Origin: Manduca sexta
Taxonomy: Eukaryota > Arthropoda > Insecta > Lepidoptera > Sphingidae
Length of the DNA: 64,000 nucleotides
Assembly (NCBI RefSeq): GCF_014839805.1
Contig: NC_051126.1
Coordinates: forward strand, 7,138,609 to 7,202,608
Direction of reading: 5' to 3'
Every line of letters begins with the position of its first letter. Position 1 is the first letter of the stretch. This document shows, piece by piece, positions 49,203 through 64,000 of this stretch. Under the pieces are notes generated by a model. The model did not search any database, was not told where the DNA came from, and saw nothing but the letters and a program-made list of their open reading frames with translations. Made by a program: the position numbers and the translations under genes.

Positions 49203-49793
49203 GAAGTAAGGTTTCATATCTACTTCAGACTAATATAATTAGGGACATACTGATGTCCTTTGTACGATGTGCAAAGTTCCCGTTTATTCCCTGCATACAG
49301 TAATAACTTCGCAAACAGAGTTCGCTATCCACGGCTTATTCCGTAGACACTGTATTATGAAATTCCCCATTTGCCAACATAAAACTCATCAAGAAAGATA
49401 TAAAGTTTTATTTTTACTACAGTTCCGCATGTTTTCGTGAATGAGTGCGAAATTTAGTCCATCGGCCGACTGATGAGGCCTCACTAATGAAAATTCCTTC
49501 GTTTTATTAGAAATATATTAATTTCCCCCGCGTAATCTACAAGGTTTGGAAATAAAAAGTTTGTACAACTTTGTTTGCGTTACACGGACCGTTTACTTCG
49601 GGCTTTAATATATTTCTCTTGTTTTACCGTTTCGATGTTTATTATAAAATATTTTCTTTGAGCCGTTTTTATGTTTGAAGTTATCCGTTTTCATTGGTTT
49701 TATTTGAATTTATATTTAATAATTTTGATGGTTTCATATTAAATAAAACGATAGTATGCTATATGACATGACAATAATATTACTTAAGTATTC
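49203..49793. other. Intergenic, no gene recognised
   Basis: AT-rich, no shared repeat and no gene-like ORF. Confidence 0.5.
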
Positions 49794-49794
49794 T

Positions 49795-50103
49795 GTAAGT
49801 AACGGACTGCTGAGACGATTGTCCGCAGATTCAAATACTAAAGGCACACACCTCTACCTTTTTTTTTTAAATTATGTGTGTATTCTTTGTGAATTATCAC
49901 TTGCTTTTACGGTGAAGGAAAACATCGTGAGGAAACCTGTATACTTGAGAAGTTCTCTATAGAAATTTTGAAGGTGTGTGAAGTCTACCAATCCGCACTA
50001 GGCTAACGTGTTGGACTAAGGCCTAATCCCTCTCAGTAGTAGAGGAGGCCCGTGCCCAGCAGTGTGACAATATATAATATAGGGCTGATATTATTATTAT
50101 TTA
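49795..50103 (+). mobile_element. SINE family B, copy 4
   Basis: Head GTAACGGACTGCTGAGACGA, B-box-like AGATTCAAATAC, AACATCGTGAGGAAACCTGT, CCGCACTAGGCTAACGTGTT, end GTGTGACAATATATAATATA and an ATTATTATT tail. Confidence 0.8.
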
Positions 50104-50196
50104 TTACATCCTGTAAGCTGCCTATAATAATTTAGAAATATATACAAATGTGTATAAATATTACATCATACACATATATTCTAGACCATCGTGTAG

Positions 50197-50331
50197 CAGT
50201 GGCGAAGAGTGAAATTTTACTTAAGTACTAATATGCCTGCGGTCTGCAAATCATCCTAATAATAACTTGGTTTTGCATAATTACGAAAGGGAAGTCGACA
50301 GGAATCGGGTAGTATGGAGCCTTCGCCACTG
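50197..50331. mobile_element. hAT MITE, 135 bp, with 8-bp target duplication
   Basis: 11-bp terminal inverted repeats CAGTGGCGAAG (50197-50207) and CTTCGCCACTG (50321-50331), flanked by the exact 8-bp direct repeat TCGTGTAG (50189-50196 and 50332-50339). CAG-type ends plus 8-bp duplication define the hAT superfamily. Non-coding. Confidence 0.92.
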
Positions 50332-50339
50332 TCGTGTAG

Positions 50340-50768
50340 ATACACATAGAATTTCCAATTTTAGTAACGTTCTATTTCGGATGCTAACATGACAGGTCTA
50401 GCCGTTGAATCGAGTACAAATTACCCCGATTTAGCCATTCTTATCACGTATGGAAGAGGGTTGAATGTTGATGTTTTCTGTCGCTTTTAAGACGTGGAAT
50501 ACGTTACACGCGCCGTGCTAAGGATTCAAGGCCTATCGGCTGAAGCTTGGCTTAAACAGAAATTTATTTAAATTTGTAAATATAAGTAAATATGTTTAAA
50601 TATTTTTTCTTATTTTAAAAATCTCATGATTCATACATTATAATATATTTTAGAGAATGGAGCAAAACCGCCACAAATTATTAGAATTATTAGATTACTA
50701 GAACAAAACATTTCTAGCAATAATCACTTGACATCTTCATAAAAACGCATAATGTATCTATCTATATG
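50340..50768. other. Intergenic, no gene recognised
   Basis: AT-rich sequence without shared repeats or gene-like ORFs. Confidence 0.5.
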
Positions 50769-50955
50769 TAGCCAGTGTAACTACTGAACATAATACGACT
50801 TACCATCTCATGTCTTAGGAATACAAATGCAGTAGAATATCAAACAATCCTTTAAACCTTCAAGGTTTTGGATGGTGTTGTTACTATTTATGGGCGGTCG
50901 TATCGCTTACCATCAGGCGAACGGTAAGCTCGTCTTGTCATTCAAAGCAATTAAA
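50769..50955 (+). repeat. Retroelement 3'-tail family C, copy 6 (5' truncated)
   Basis: Begins inside the family at GCCAGTGTAACTACTG and runs through GGGCGGTCGTATCGCTTACC, ATCAGGCGAACGGTAAG and TCATTCAAAGCAATTAAA, followed by a TA run. 5' truncation is typical of LINE-machinery insertions. Confidence 0.78.
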
Positions 50956-51992
50956 TATATATATATATACGTCTAATACCCTAAGGTATTCGTTTATTTT
51001 TAGCAATGAGAGGTGCTACTTCGATGGCCATTTTGAAAACACCAAACGGACTCCGCATGTCTCCTGAGATTCACAGTAACTAACAGTTTATAGGTTTGCG
51101 GCTGTCAGCTAATCGTAATGGACATACTCACAGCAGCGTAAGCCTCGGACAGGCCGTTCGATCAAACAATAGATTGAAGGAAGTTGTTAGTGATGCTCTA
51201 TACGTGTCTATCTAGACAGGGTTTAATGTGCGGTACAGGAAGCATTTAGGGGAAGGTTTGAATCGTTTTGCATAGTACAGTACAAAATAGGTCTTAATAT
51301 GTAAGATTCGATTTTTGACAAACCAGTTTGGTATAGAATATTTACACGTCTTTATTTAATCGTGGGTCAAATCTGTGATGGTATTTGAGATTATATTATA
51401 ATATTAATTTCAAGATCAATTATAATTTCGTAATGAATATTCCATATACTAAAATTTATTCATTCCATGCATTTCCTCCCAAAGTGCACATATCGTTTTA
51501 ATTTGCAATCAACCCTATTAAATAGTAAATTTAATAAGGAATATTTGGGAGGATAAAATAAAAAATTGCCTTAAAATAGTTTTTCTTTAATTATTCGTAA
51601 ATCTTTACAATTTCCCGCCCGTAAATCATGTATTTTAAATGTATGGATGGAATGCTGAAGGACGTTTGCTCTTCGGTGAGCCTTAAAGTGTGAAGTAAAA
51701 TTAAATACATTATTTTCTACTAAATACTTTTTTAAAGTTTGTTTGACCAATATGTCGATTGTCGCTGCCATGATAATCATTATTATTGCAAATGCAATTG
51801 GTAGTGGTTTGTATCTCATTTGAGGTTTTATTAGTGGTTTGTTATACGAATAATGCTAAACATGCAATTGTGAAATTATGTTGGGGACGTCGGTGTATAT
51901 GTTTCCATAGAACTTGGCTTTTATTTGGTTTCTTTGAATATAGTTGTAGAGTTTAGTTATAGGTTATGTTCTCATATTTTTTCTTCTTCTAA

Positions 51993-52059
51993 CACACGAA
52001 CAAAGTGTTTTTTTTTATGTTACCGTCTGGTAACATAAAAAAAACACTTTGTTCGTGTG
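51993..52059. repeat. Long near-perfect hairpin, 67 bp
   Basis: CACACGAACAAAGTG (51993-52007), a T run and ATGTTACC pair with GGTAACAT, an A run and CACTTTGTTCGTGTG (52045-52059) around a GTCT loop. The only flaw is nine T against eight A. Arms of about 31 nt: a foldback MITE or a recent inverted duplication. Confidence 0.8.
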
Positions 52060-55000
52060 GCACTTCCTTAGAAGACTCTAAACATCTATATCTAAACATC
52101 TATATCTATATCTAAACATTATTCTTAGTTGTAGTAAACTTATACCTAGAAAATTAAGTTAGAATTGTATTGCTTATTAGTCTTATAGACTAGATTGTAA
52201 TTGACGGTTAAGAACCTGGTTCGCACAAAAAAAAATCTTTATATCAAATTTTATCCAAATTCGTACAACAGTGTTAACTTCTACCAATCATCCGGACCTC
52301 TTCACAATGTTTCTCGTTTACTTTAAGTGGTAAGAGATTGTTATCGTTGCCTAGTTACATTGCATTCACAACATCTTCGTAAGAAGTCTTATTAGTCATT
52401 ATATTTAGAAACTGAGATTTTCATTACACTCATAATAACTAAGGCTTGTGTTTTCCCATAAGATATATTAACTTGTGGCGTTAATAATTGTCTGTGTGTA
52501 ATAAAGGTTTATCAAAACATATATTCATACAAATTTAAAATCAAGCTATTAGTTGGTTAATGTTCAGGAATACTCCACACTACAGCCAAGTATGGGGCAC
52601 CGCCTTTCAGAAAAAACTAAAAACCTGGCAACACCAGCGAGTCGCATCACTATCGTCGGGCACGTTACTACTCGGCGTACGTTTTTAGTATTGCGTCGGC
52701 CATTCATAACATTTTTCTTTTTACCATTTTGTAATTGTCATAATAAATAAATTAGAACCTAATAAAGTAGATAAAGTTATTTGAACACATCCACAATGCA
52801 GCGGCGCAATCACAACAAACAGTAAATATTGTATCATTTAATTTATAGCACCTGTAAGAAAAACTTTATTTTTGTAAAATACGTTTTAATTTGCGGTTAA
52901 AAATTCTGAAAATCAAAAACATAAAAGTAAATTAGATTTTTCAATATTGTATCTACCTCAATAATAGACATATCCATCTCTATTGATACTAAAGTTGCAT
53001 ATAACTTGTAGCAACTAAAATAGCCAGCGTAGGTGAAACCGGATGCAAGATTGTTTAAATAAATTGCCAGCTGTATTAAGACAATAGAATTAGAGTACAA
53101 ATTGGAAGAACAGTGACGGCAGACGCTCGATGTCTGTGCCGTTTAATCCAATTTTAGGAGAGTAACTGGCTTCGGAACATGGTTAAGTTAGTCAAAAGAG
53201 ACCTTAGCATCGCTTTGAATAAAGGCGATATTGTCGAAATTACTATTACTTAAAGCTGATCTTTGAACACAAATCTACGGTTGAGTTAACTCTCTTTATT
53301 CCAATTATATTTAGCATAGGAATGGAAATATATTTTTATCTATTTTCCCTATCCACGGGAGTAATAGTGCAGTTATCTTGAGGTCACCAATTTTTCCAGT
53401 TTTGCCACCCAGAGAGATGGAATCTATTGCTGGTCTAAATTTCTACATCACTACAACACTACACCTACTGGTATTATAGTACACCTACCGGTTTTGCCCC
53501 GCAGTAACCCCTACACTGTAGAAACGGCTCAGACGCCCTAGAAGTTACCTTTTGACTATCGTTAACGCTAATAGTAAAAAATAGCGCATGAGAATGACAT
53601 TTCCTGTCGATAAGTTATCGGTAAGTTTAACTATATACTACTTTGTTTGTTTTCTATAAAGGTTAACGATCGTAGAAAGAAATTTTCTTTACGGTCCCAG
53701 GTTCCAACAGTAAAATCTAGTCGCCAATCGCAACCTTCTCTGTATTGAAATAAAATCCATGACAGCTTTTTTATGTAATAAGCACTCTTCTGCAGTAACA
53801 TGGATATTGGAAATATTGATTACGTAAACAGAGACGATTAAAACCCCATAAAACGTTCACCTGTTATTTACACGCGCGAAAGTGCTGACAAGCAAATCGA
53901 ACAACACTCCATTTGCTTCGCAATCACGAGGGTTCTCAACTGGTTCCACGATCCATTAGACAGTACCCCAATTTGCAGTCTTTCCACTCAACCGCTGAAA
54001 AGATGAAAATTTATTTATTCTTTCACCAGGTCAAGGGGCCTACATTATGATACGAAATTTTATACGTACACTAATGAATAGCTGAAAGCCTACTAAGTAA
54101 AAAAGAAATTGAATACGTTTTATATAACCTTAGCGTCATTAGTACGGTGCAAATAATAAGCGCTCACATTTAACACAGTATTTTTTTTGTTATAAAGAAA
54201 CCATACTTTAATAATGCGAGATTTTGCTTATAATATTTGTACAGCAATTTACGTTTCGTCTACACGTTCATATTTAATGTTTATTTGGTTTCCATTTTCA
54301 AGAGAGGTGTAAGTAGAAACCGTGATATTTTATTTAATATTTTTCTGTATTCTTTGAAAGTTAGTAAACCGTGTTTCTATTTTGTTGAAATCTATCGTGA
54401 GTCGTTTGTTTAAAAATTCATTCCTATATTCAACTTCTGCGTATTTTGGTAAAGAAAATATGAGAAGATATTACATCTCAAATTTATACACCTACAATAT
54501 CAGAATCAAATAATCAGATACTAGATCATACTGTATGTTTCGCGTGATGTTCCACAAACACGATATATTTTAAAATCATTGTTTACTCATAAAATATTTG
54601 AATGTGTGTGAATGACACAAAGAAAATTACAGTCACCACTCACCTCCATCACGCAGCTGTCATCCTTTTTGATGCAGACCCTTTGATTACATGTGATTGG
54701 GGTCGGCATATTGAGATTGTGAATTTTTCAACGATAAATAACACATTTCGACTACATCATTCCTTTTATTTGTACATCTATGTTTACGTTGGCTCCATAT
54801 AAAATTATGTTTGTATTCTATATATGATATTGGATCCGATTCGTGGGTATATTTGAATATAACCGTAACAAGTTCGTAATCAAGCGCGAGGCTTAATGTA
54901 GGGTTCAGTAGAATATTTCTTGAATTATTTACTTACCAAGATTTTTGAAAATCGAATTATGATACCAGCTAGCCCTCGTTTCAATTAGTTAGCGCTCCGA

Positions 55001-56387
55001 ATACTCATAAAAAGTACTTATACCACTCGGAACTTAAATAGCTTAGCACTGCGTCGCTTTGCACTGCGTTTGTCTTCCTAAGACAGATAATTTTAAGTCT
55101 CTCCTGGTATGTAGTAATTAAACTTGAAAAAAATACAATATTATCCAATTCAATTCCAATAGCCGAAGTTAAAAGTTTTCATATTTTACCATGGAACCCT
55201 AAAAAGTATCGAGTATATAAATATCTGAGTGTAAATGTGTTTATAATGTTTGTTCATAAACTATACAATATTTTTATGGAACTGTCGCAGAGTAAACTAA
55301 ATATTTTTTGTAAATAAAATTAGCTCTTTTTGATGCGGTCTCGTGTATTACTTTACTGTGAAGTCTATTTCAGATGTCGCACTGTCTCGCTGAAGTCAAG
55401 GAGGATGTGTCAGAGTTATTATTGTATATTATAGTATCGATAAAATTCCGTAATTGTGACATCGCGCAAGTCCCTTGACGCATTACCGCCGACTTCTGTT
55501 GTAAATTTGGTACCCTTATATGACTCAAAGTAGTACGTCGTTTTTTAAATCTTCAGTCCACGAGAGAAATTTTCTGTCATCAAAGGCATCACTCGAGCAC
55601 ACAACCATTGGCTTCTACCTTTATGTATACAGGGAACCATTTCTACCATCTTGGACTATTTAGGTCAAGTTAAAAGAGACGGAGGCTAAAATCAGAGCAC
55701 CCACGCGACCGTAGTCACGGGAAAATGCTTGTAGCCTAACCAAAGCATATTCGTTCATTTTATTAAAAATTATTTGAGTTTTTTGCGTTATAAAAACGTA
55801 CTGTTTCTTATATAGAAAGCATGACGGCAGTGTAGTTTAAAGAAAATGATACAAACAAACAAAACACGAGAAAATATTGAACGAGATTTCCTCGGGGGAT
55901 TGAAGTCGCTTCCACTAAAATTGGATGGTAAACTGAAGACACAATGGTTTTCATTCTTTTTACCTCAATGTTGAGTGTGGCGTTGGAAAAAAATCTTTTT
56001 TATCGCATGACTATCAATCAAGATTTGTGCAGTTTGGTCTCTAAAGCCTTGCTTGCGTAAAGTTTATCCGTTATCCCAAGAGAACTTCGTATTTTCATGG
56101 GTTGTAACATTAAGTCTTTATAAGAAATGTTCTTCGCAATAGATAGCAAATTAAACTTTTAGATTTATATTATTAGTAGCCTACGGTTCACTTTGCTCCC
56201 TATTTTCCTGTACGGCGAGGGGAATTGTCAGCAATTGCGAGTAAAAAGGTCTATTGTATCATTTGTTAGCTATTTTTAGTCTCTTGATTACACACCTTTA
56301 TTTATACATTATGAACGAAAATTGTTCCTTGTCGGAATGACATTTCTATCAAGATACAATCATTTTGAAACATTTTTAATAGAAATA

Positions 56388-56405
56388 ATGCTTTCTATGA
56401 TGTGA
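56388..56405 (+). promoter_or_regulatory. In-frame stop and mini-uORF before TTLL1-like copy 2
   Basis: ATG CTT TCT ATG ATG TGA lies in the same frame as the gene and stops 3 nt before the main ATG. It fixes the start at 56409 and, if in the mRNA, would be a five-codon uORF that could lower translation. Confidence 0.5.
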
Positions 56406-57710
<1,305 letters not shown>

Positions 57711-57799
57711 AATAACATTTTATAATAATTGTATTTGTTTGACAACATTGTAATAATTTAAAAATAATAATACCACTGAAAACTCCAATATTTGCATAT

Positions 57800-57805
57800 T
57801 TTATT
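57800..57805 (-). terminator. Poly(A) signal of TTLL1-like copy 3
   Basis: AATAAA on -, 24 nt beyond the TGA of copy 3, so its 3' UTR is probably only some 40-50 nt. It sits within the 118-bp gap between the convergent genes. Confidence 0.6.
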
Positions 57806-57828
57806 TCATAACGCATCACATTTGGACT

Positions 57829-60847
<3,019 letters not shown>

Positions 60848-61045
60848 TTAATCTTTTAAGGCGACTAAAATATTTTTGTCCAAGTTTTCTATATAGGAGA
60901 ATCTACTGAATGGGTTTTTTGCATTGAGCTCTTGGGTACACATTTGAGAGAACGTTACAAGTAAATCGGACACCTTTTTGCGCATTCGTGACATCATTTT
61001 TCGGGAATTTTTCTTAGGATACCAGCCGTTAGGAAAAATCTTCAT
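60848..61045 (-). CDS. Candidate small ORF, 65 residues, unknown
   Basis: I do not recognise it. From the ATG at 61045-61043 it reads MKIFPNGWYPKKNSRKMMSR, then MRKKVSDLLVTFSQMCTQEL, then an Asn/Ser/Lys-rich end. Composition is basic at the N-terminal third and otherwise plausible for a protein, with codon choice less random than in neighbouring frames. It could also be the last exon of a gene or a chance ORF; a TGA lies 36 nt upstream in frame. No signal peptide or membrane segment. Confidence 0.22.
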   Translation of the reverse strand: MKIFPNGWYPKKNSRKMMSRMRKKVSDLLVTFSQMCTQELNAKNPFSRFSYIENLDKNILVALKD

Positions 61046-61066
61046 TTTCCCACAGTTTAAAAACAC

Positions 61067-61346
61067 ATAAGACGGTCATCATTAAAATTTACTAAACAGA
61101 AATCAACTGAATTTGTGTGACAATTCATTTTTATCGTGTTTTGTATACAAGGCGCGGGACAGAACAAGTGGAAACTCGTAAAGTATTGTCTGAATGATAA
61201 ATGATGTCTGTTATTAGAGCGTGGCATGTAAAACATCTGCCTAATATGTTGTACTTATGTACTGTCGTGAAAGTCCGTCCAGTATTTTGGCTTGTATGTA
61301 TTATTGTCTTAGGTCGCTATTAAATAATTATTTAGAATTATAAATT
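61067..61346. other. Intergenic, no gene recognised
   Basis: AT-rich sequence without shared repeats. Confidence 0.5.
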
Positions 61347-61588
61347 ACACACACATTCACACATTTTATGCTCAAACGGGTAGGTGCTCAACTGGTGCGC
61401 TAATTTTCAGCCGTGTGTATTTCATTCCATGATGTGATAGAGGGTGAGTCTATTCGCCATATCGGCCACAAATTCTAGATTTCGGATTGATATTAATAAA
61501 CCCAATATCACTGTCCGACCAGGGGATCGAACCCGAGACTACAGCGCTATAGTCGTCACGTGACACAACTACGCCATCGAGTCAGTCT
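61347..61588 (-). mobile_element. SINE family A, inverted near full-length copy
   Basis: The reverse complement has GACTCGATGGCGTAGTTGTG (A box), GGTTCGATCCCCTGGTCGG (B box), CAGTGATATTGGGTTTATTA and a body with TATGGCGAATAGACTCACCC and CTATCACATCATGGAAT. Moderately diverged. Confidence 0.8.
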
Positions 61589-61737
61589 AACAAGTCAGCA
61601 AAGCAATAAAGTGTCTGCTTATAATATTGTTACATATTTTATGAAAATACTATGTGTTATATCAACCCTCTTATTTTCTAAGTATAAGACGTTCTAAGTG
61701 TTAACTTGAAACGCTGAAGTGTTCCGTTAACTAGGTT

Positions 61738-62053
61738 ACTGGTGGTAGGTCTCTCATATGTGAGGGTCTGCCTGGGTAGGTATCACCGCAATGTCTATTT
61801 CTGCCGCAAAGCAGCAGTGTGTAGGTACTATTGTATTCCGGTTTGATGTACATTGTAGTCAGTGTAACTACTGGTCATAATAAGATTTAACATCTCATGT
61901 CAGACGACGGCGAGCGCAGTGGAATACCTAACAATAAGTAATTCAAGGTGTTGGATGGTGTTTTTGCTGTTTATGGGCGACCGTATCGCTTACCATCAGG
62001 CGAATGGCAAGCTCATCTCGTGATTCAAAGCAATAAAAAATAAATAAAAAAAA
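61738..62053 (+). repeat. Retroelement 3'-tail family C, copy 7
   Basis: Sense copy, probably the most complete: CTGGTGGTAGGTCTCTCATA, GCCTGGGTAGGTATCACCGC, GTATTCCGGTTTGATGTACA, GCTTACCATCAGGCGAATGG, TCATTTCAAAGC-like end and an A-rich tail. Confidence 0.82.
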
Positions 62054-64000
62054 CTTTGTATAATTATGTCATGTCTGTATGTCCATGTCCATTTCCATAT
62101 TGATAGATGTGTTGAGTTGCGTTACGTGCTTGTTACAAGTGGTTTAAAATATGGTGTGTTATAGAGAATCAGGCCTCAGTACAACCATGCTATCGCATTC
62201 ATTCCTTAAGAAATTTGCTACTGAATATCATAGACCATTTTCAGCGGTATTGAAATTAAATATATTAATTATGATCATAATAGTTCTTAATAAATTAGTC
62301 AACTGAAGTTTTATAAAATAATGGATGTTCGCGTTGACTTTTACTATAAATACCTTTTACTAACTGCAATTTCAGACTGTCATGAAGACGAAATAAAGAA
62401 AGTAGGTATATAATAATATGAAATTAAAAAAAAAATCTTTCTTCTTGAACAACAATGTAATTAATTATACGAATTAAAAAGTCCGTTTGATGTTAATGGC
62501 TAGTATAAATCTGATAAATGTCTACAAATTGTAGACAGCGTTTTTAATTGATATTCCTTTAAATAAACAATTTCTATTAACTTAGCATCTAATCTGTAAA
62601 GTTAATTTTAAAACTATAATGGAAATGGCGATATACGTCGATCGAGAGCCTCTAGTTTTTATAATACTCTTTAAAAACTTAACCGCATAGCTATCTAGTA
62701 CTAAGCTTTGTACACCTAATCAGTTTACAAAGCAATTTTCAACAGGCAACGAATCCGTATGCGCAAAGAATTTTAGTTTTTCCATCGAGAGAGCTCGTTT
62801 ATAGTTGTAAAATGGCGCAGCTTGTTCGAGTTCTTATTTCAATTGAAGTTACCCGTTACCCGTATTCACAAGGTCCGTGGCACAATTCACGGTTTGAATT
62901 TATAGCTGCGAGTTATTTCAGCCACAGCGCCTGTGAGCCAACACTACGTGCCGTAACTGTAGGGGAACGGCAAAAATACTTGTCCCGATATTTGTACTGT
63001 GAAAGATTTTTTACTGTTCGTAGCGATTTCTGTTTTAGCTGTGTGAATGCGGTATAAGTATTTATTTGAATTGGATTTGCATTCTTTGCAATGGCAATTT
63101 GCTTTGGTGGATAAGATTTTGATGTTTTTATTTCGTGGTTAAATTTTGTTAAGTAATTTAATAATAATAATATTTTTTTATGTAAATAACCGAATTTGTT
63201 TACAATTTCAATGGTTGCAAATTACAAGCTTATTATAAAAACAAAAAAAAATACATATTTGCCAGGGGTACCCAAACTAGGCTAGGCCTGTACCTTGGGA
63301 TACCAGAAACAATTTAAATATCATAATTAATACATAATTAGGTTTTCTATAATTTGATTGCTAGGTGAGCACTAATAGTAAATAAAATTAAATAAATAAC
63401 AAAATTGAGTGCGGTAAGATCTTTAAAACATAATAACGTAAAAAGGTAGCAAAATAATAATAACTTATAATTTATTTATGATGTTACATAACAATAATTC
63501 TGTTTCTTCATAATTCAAATTAAACAGCCAGCTAAAAATTGTATTTTTTATTTTATTAGGGCAATCTTTCTTGATGTTACAATGTTTTGAGACGTTGTTA
63601 TAGATAAACGAATGTGAGTAATTTGGAAATCTTTTAGCAAAGATGGATTTAACTGACGGAAGGTTTAACTTGTGCAGATACACAAGCTTTGAGTATATAT
63701 AATTGTCGATGTATGTTGTATAATGTATGCTTGTTTTATATTATGGCTGCCACCGTTTATTTATCGGTGTTTTTGCTATTGTCGACTAAAAGCAGATACA
63801 AAACAAAAAGAGACTAAAAATCAGGCCATCAAAAATTCTATTTTGATAAAAACGTGCTTTATTCTTTTAGGATTGTTTACATGAATTACGCATAATATTA
63901 TATATAATAGCAAGATCTATAATTAATTTTGACATTTTTGACAAAAAGTTAAAGTTTTGACCCCACATAAAACAGCGAGAATAGGTGGAAAATACAAATT
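62054..64000. other. Intergenic, no gene recognised
   Basis: AT-rich to the window end. 62800-63057 is a GC-richer island open for 81 codons (MAQLVRVLIS...) with no motif; possibly regulatory or an unrecognised exon. 63465-63683 on - is a Lys/Asn-rich chance frame. Confidence 0.45.

Overview
The window looks like nuclear genomic DNA from a lepidopteran insect (moth or butterfly); I cannot name the species. Evidence: an animal-type split gene (TAF1) with GC-rich exons in AT-rich introns, tRNA-derived SINEs with A and B boxes, Helitrons starting TCTATAC and ending CTAG, a TTAA-flanked piggyBac relic, a hAT MITE with an 8-bp target duplication, and dispersed non-LTR-like 3' tails of kinds I associate with moths and butterflies. 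There are no bacterial features, and most short ORFs are chance or repeat-derived.

Region 1 (1-12216, + strand) holds the 3' part of Taf1, the largest TFIID subunit. I could trace sixteen exons by splice sites and by similarity to animal TAF1. They total 2235 nt in one unbroken frame (744 residues plus stop). They cover the end of the conserved central region, a C2HC zinc knuckle, two bromodomains, two AT-hooks and an acidic tail ending DGLWF. The second AT-hook lies on a 57-nt exon, followed by a 93-nt exon. Both are symmetric (phase 1-1) and can be skipped in any combination, which parallels the alternatively spliced AT-hook exons of Drosophila Taf1. The introns are packed with Helitrons, SINE fragments, foldback elements and a duplicated repeat of about 320 bp.

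Region 2 (about 12217-41102) is 29 kb with no gene I can support. It holds a 226-bp inverted-repeat element, a decayed piggyBac-like element (16849-18145), a 271-bp MITE, several SINE and LINE-tail copies, and a LINE polyprotein relic.

Region 3 (41103-59136) holds three intact, intronless genes for TTLL1-like tubulin polyglutamylases. Two are on + (41103-42404 and 56409-57710) and one is on - (57829-59136), convergent with the second and only 118 bp away. By hand count copies 1 and 2 are about 80% identical and copies 2 and 3 about 69%. All keep the TTLL ATP-grasp motifs. TTLL1 adds glutamate side chains to tubulin in axonemes and other stable microtubules. The simplest reading is retroposition of a TTLL1 mRNA followed by local duplication and retention; this cluster is the most interesting thing in the window. 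The 14 kb between copies 1 and 2 and the 5 kb after copy 3 hold only repeats, hairpins and one weak small ORF.

Nothing suggests that TAF1 and the TTLL1 copies act together; their proximity is probably incidental.
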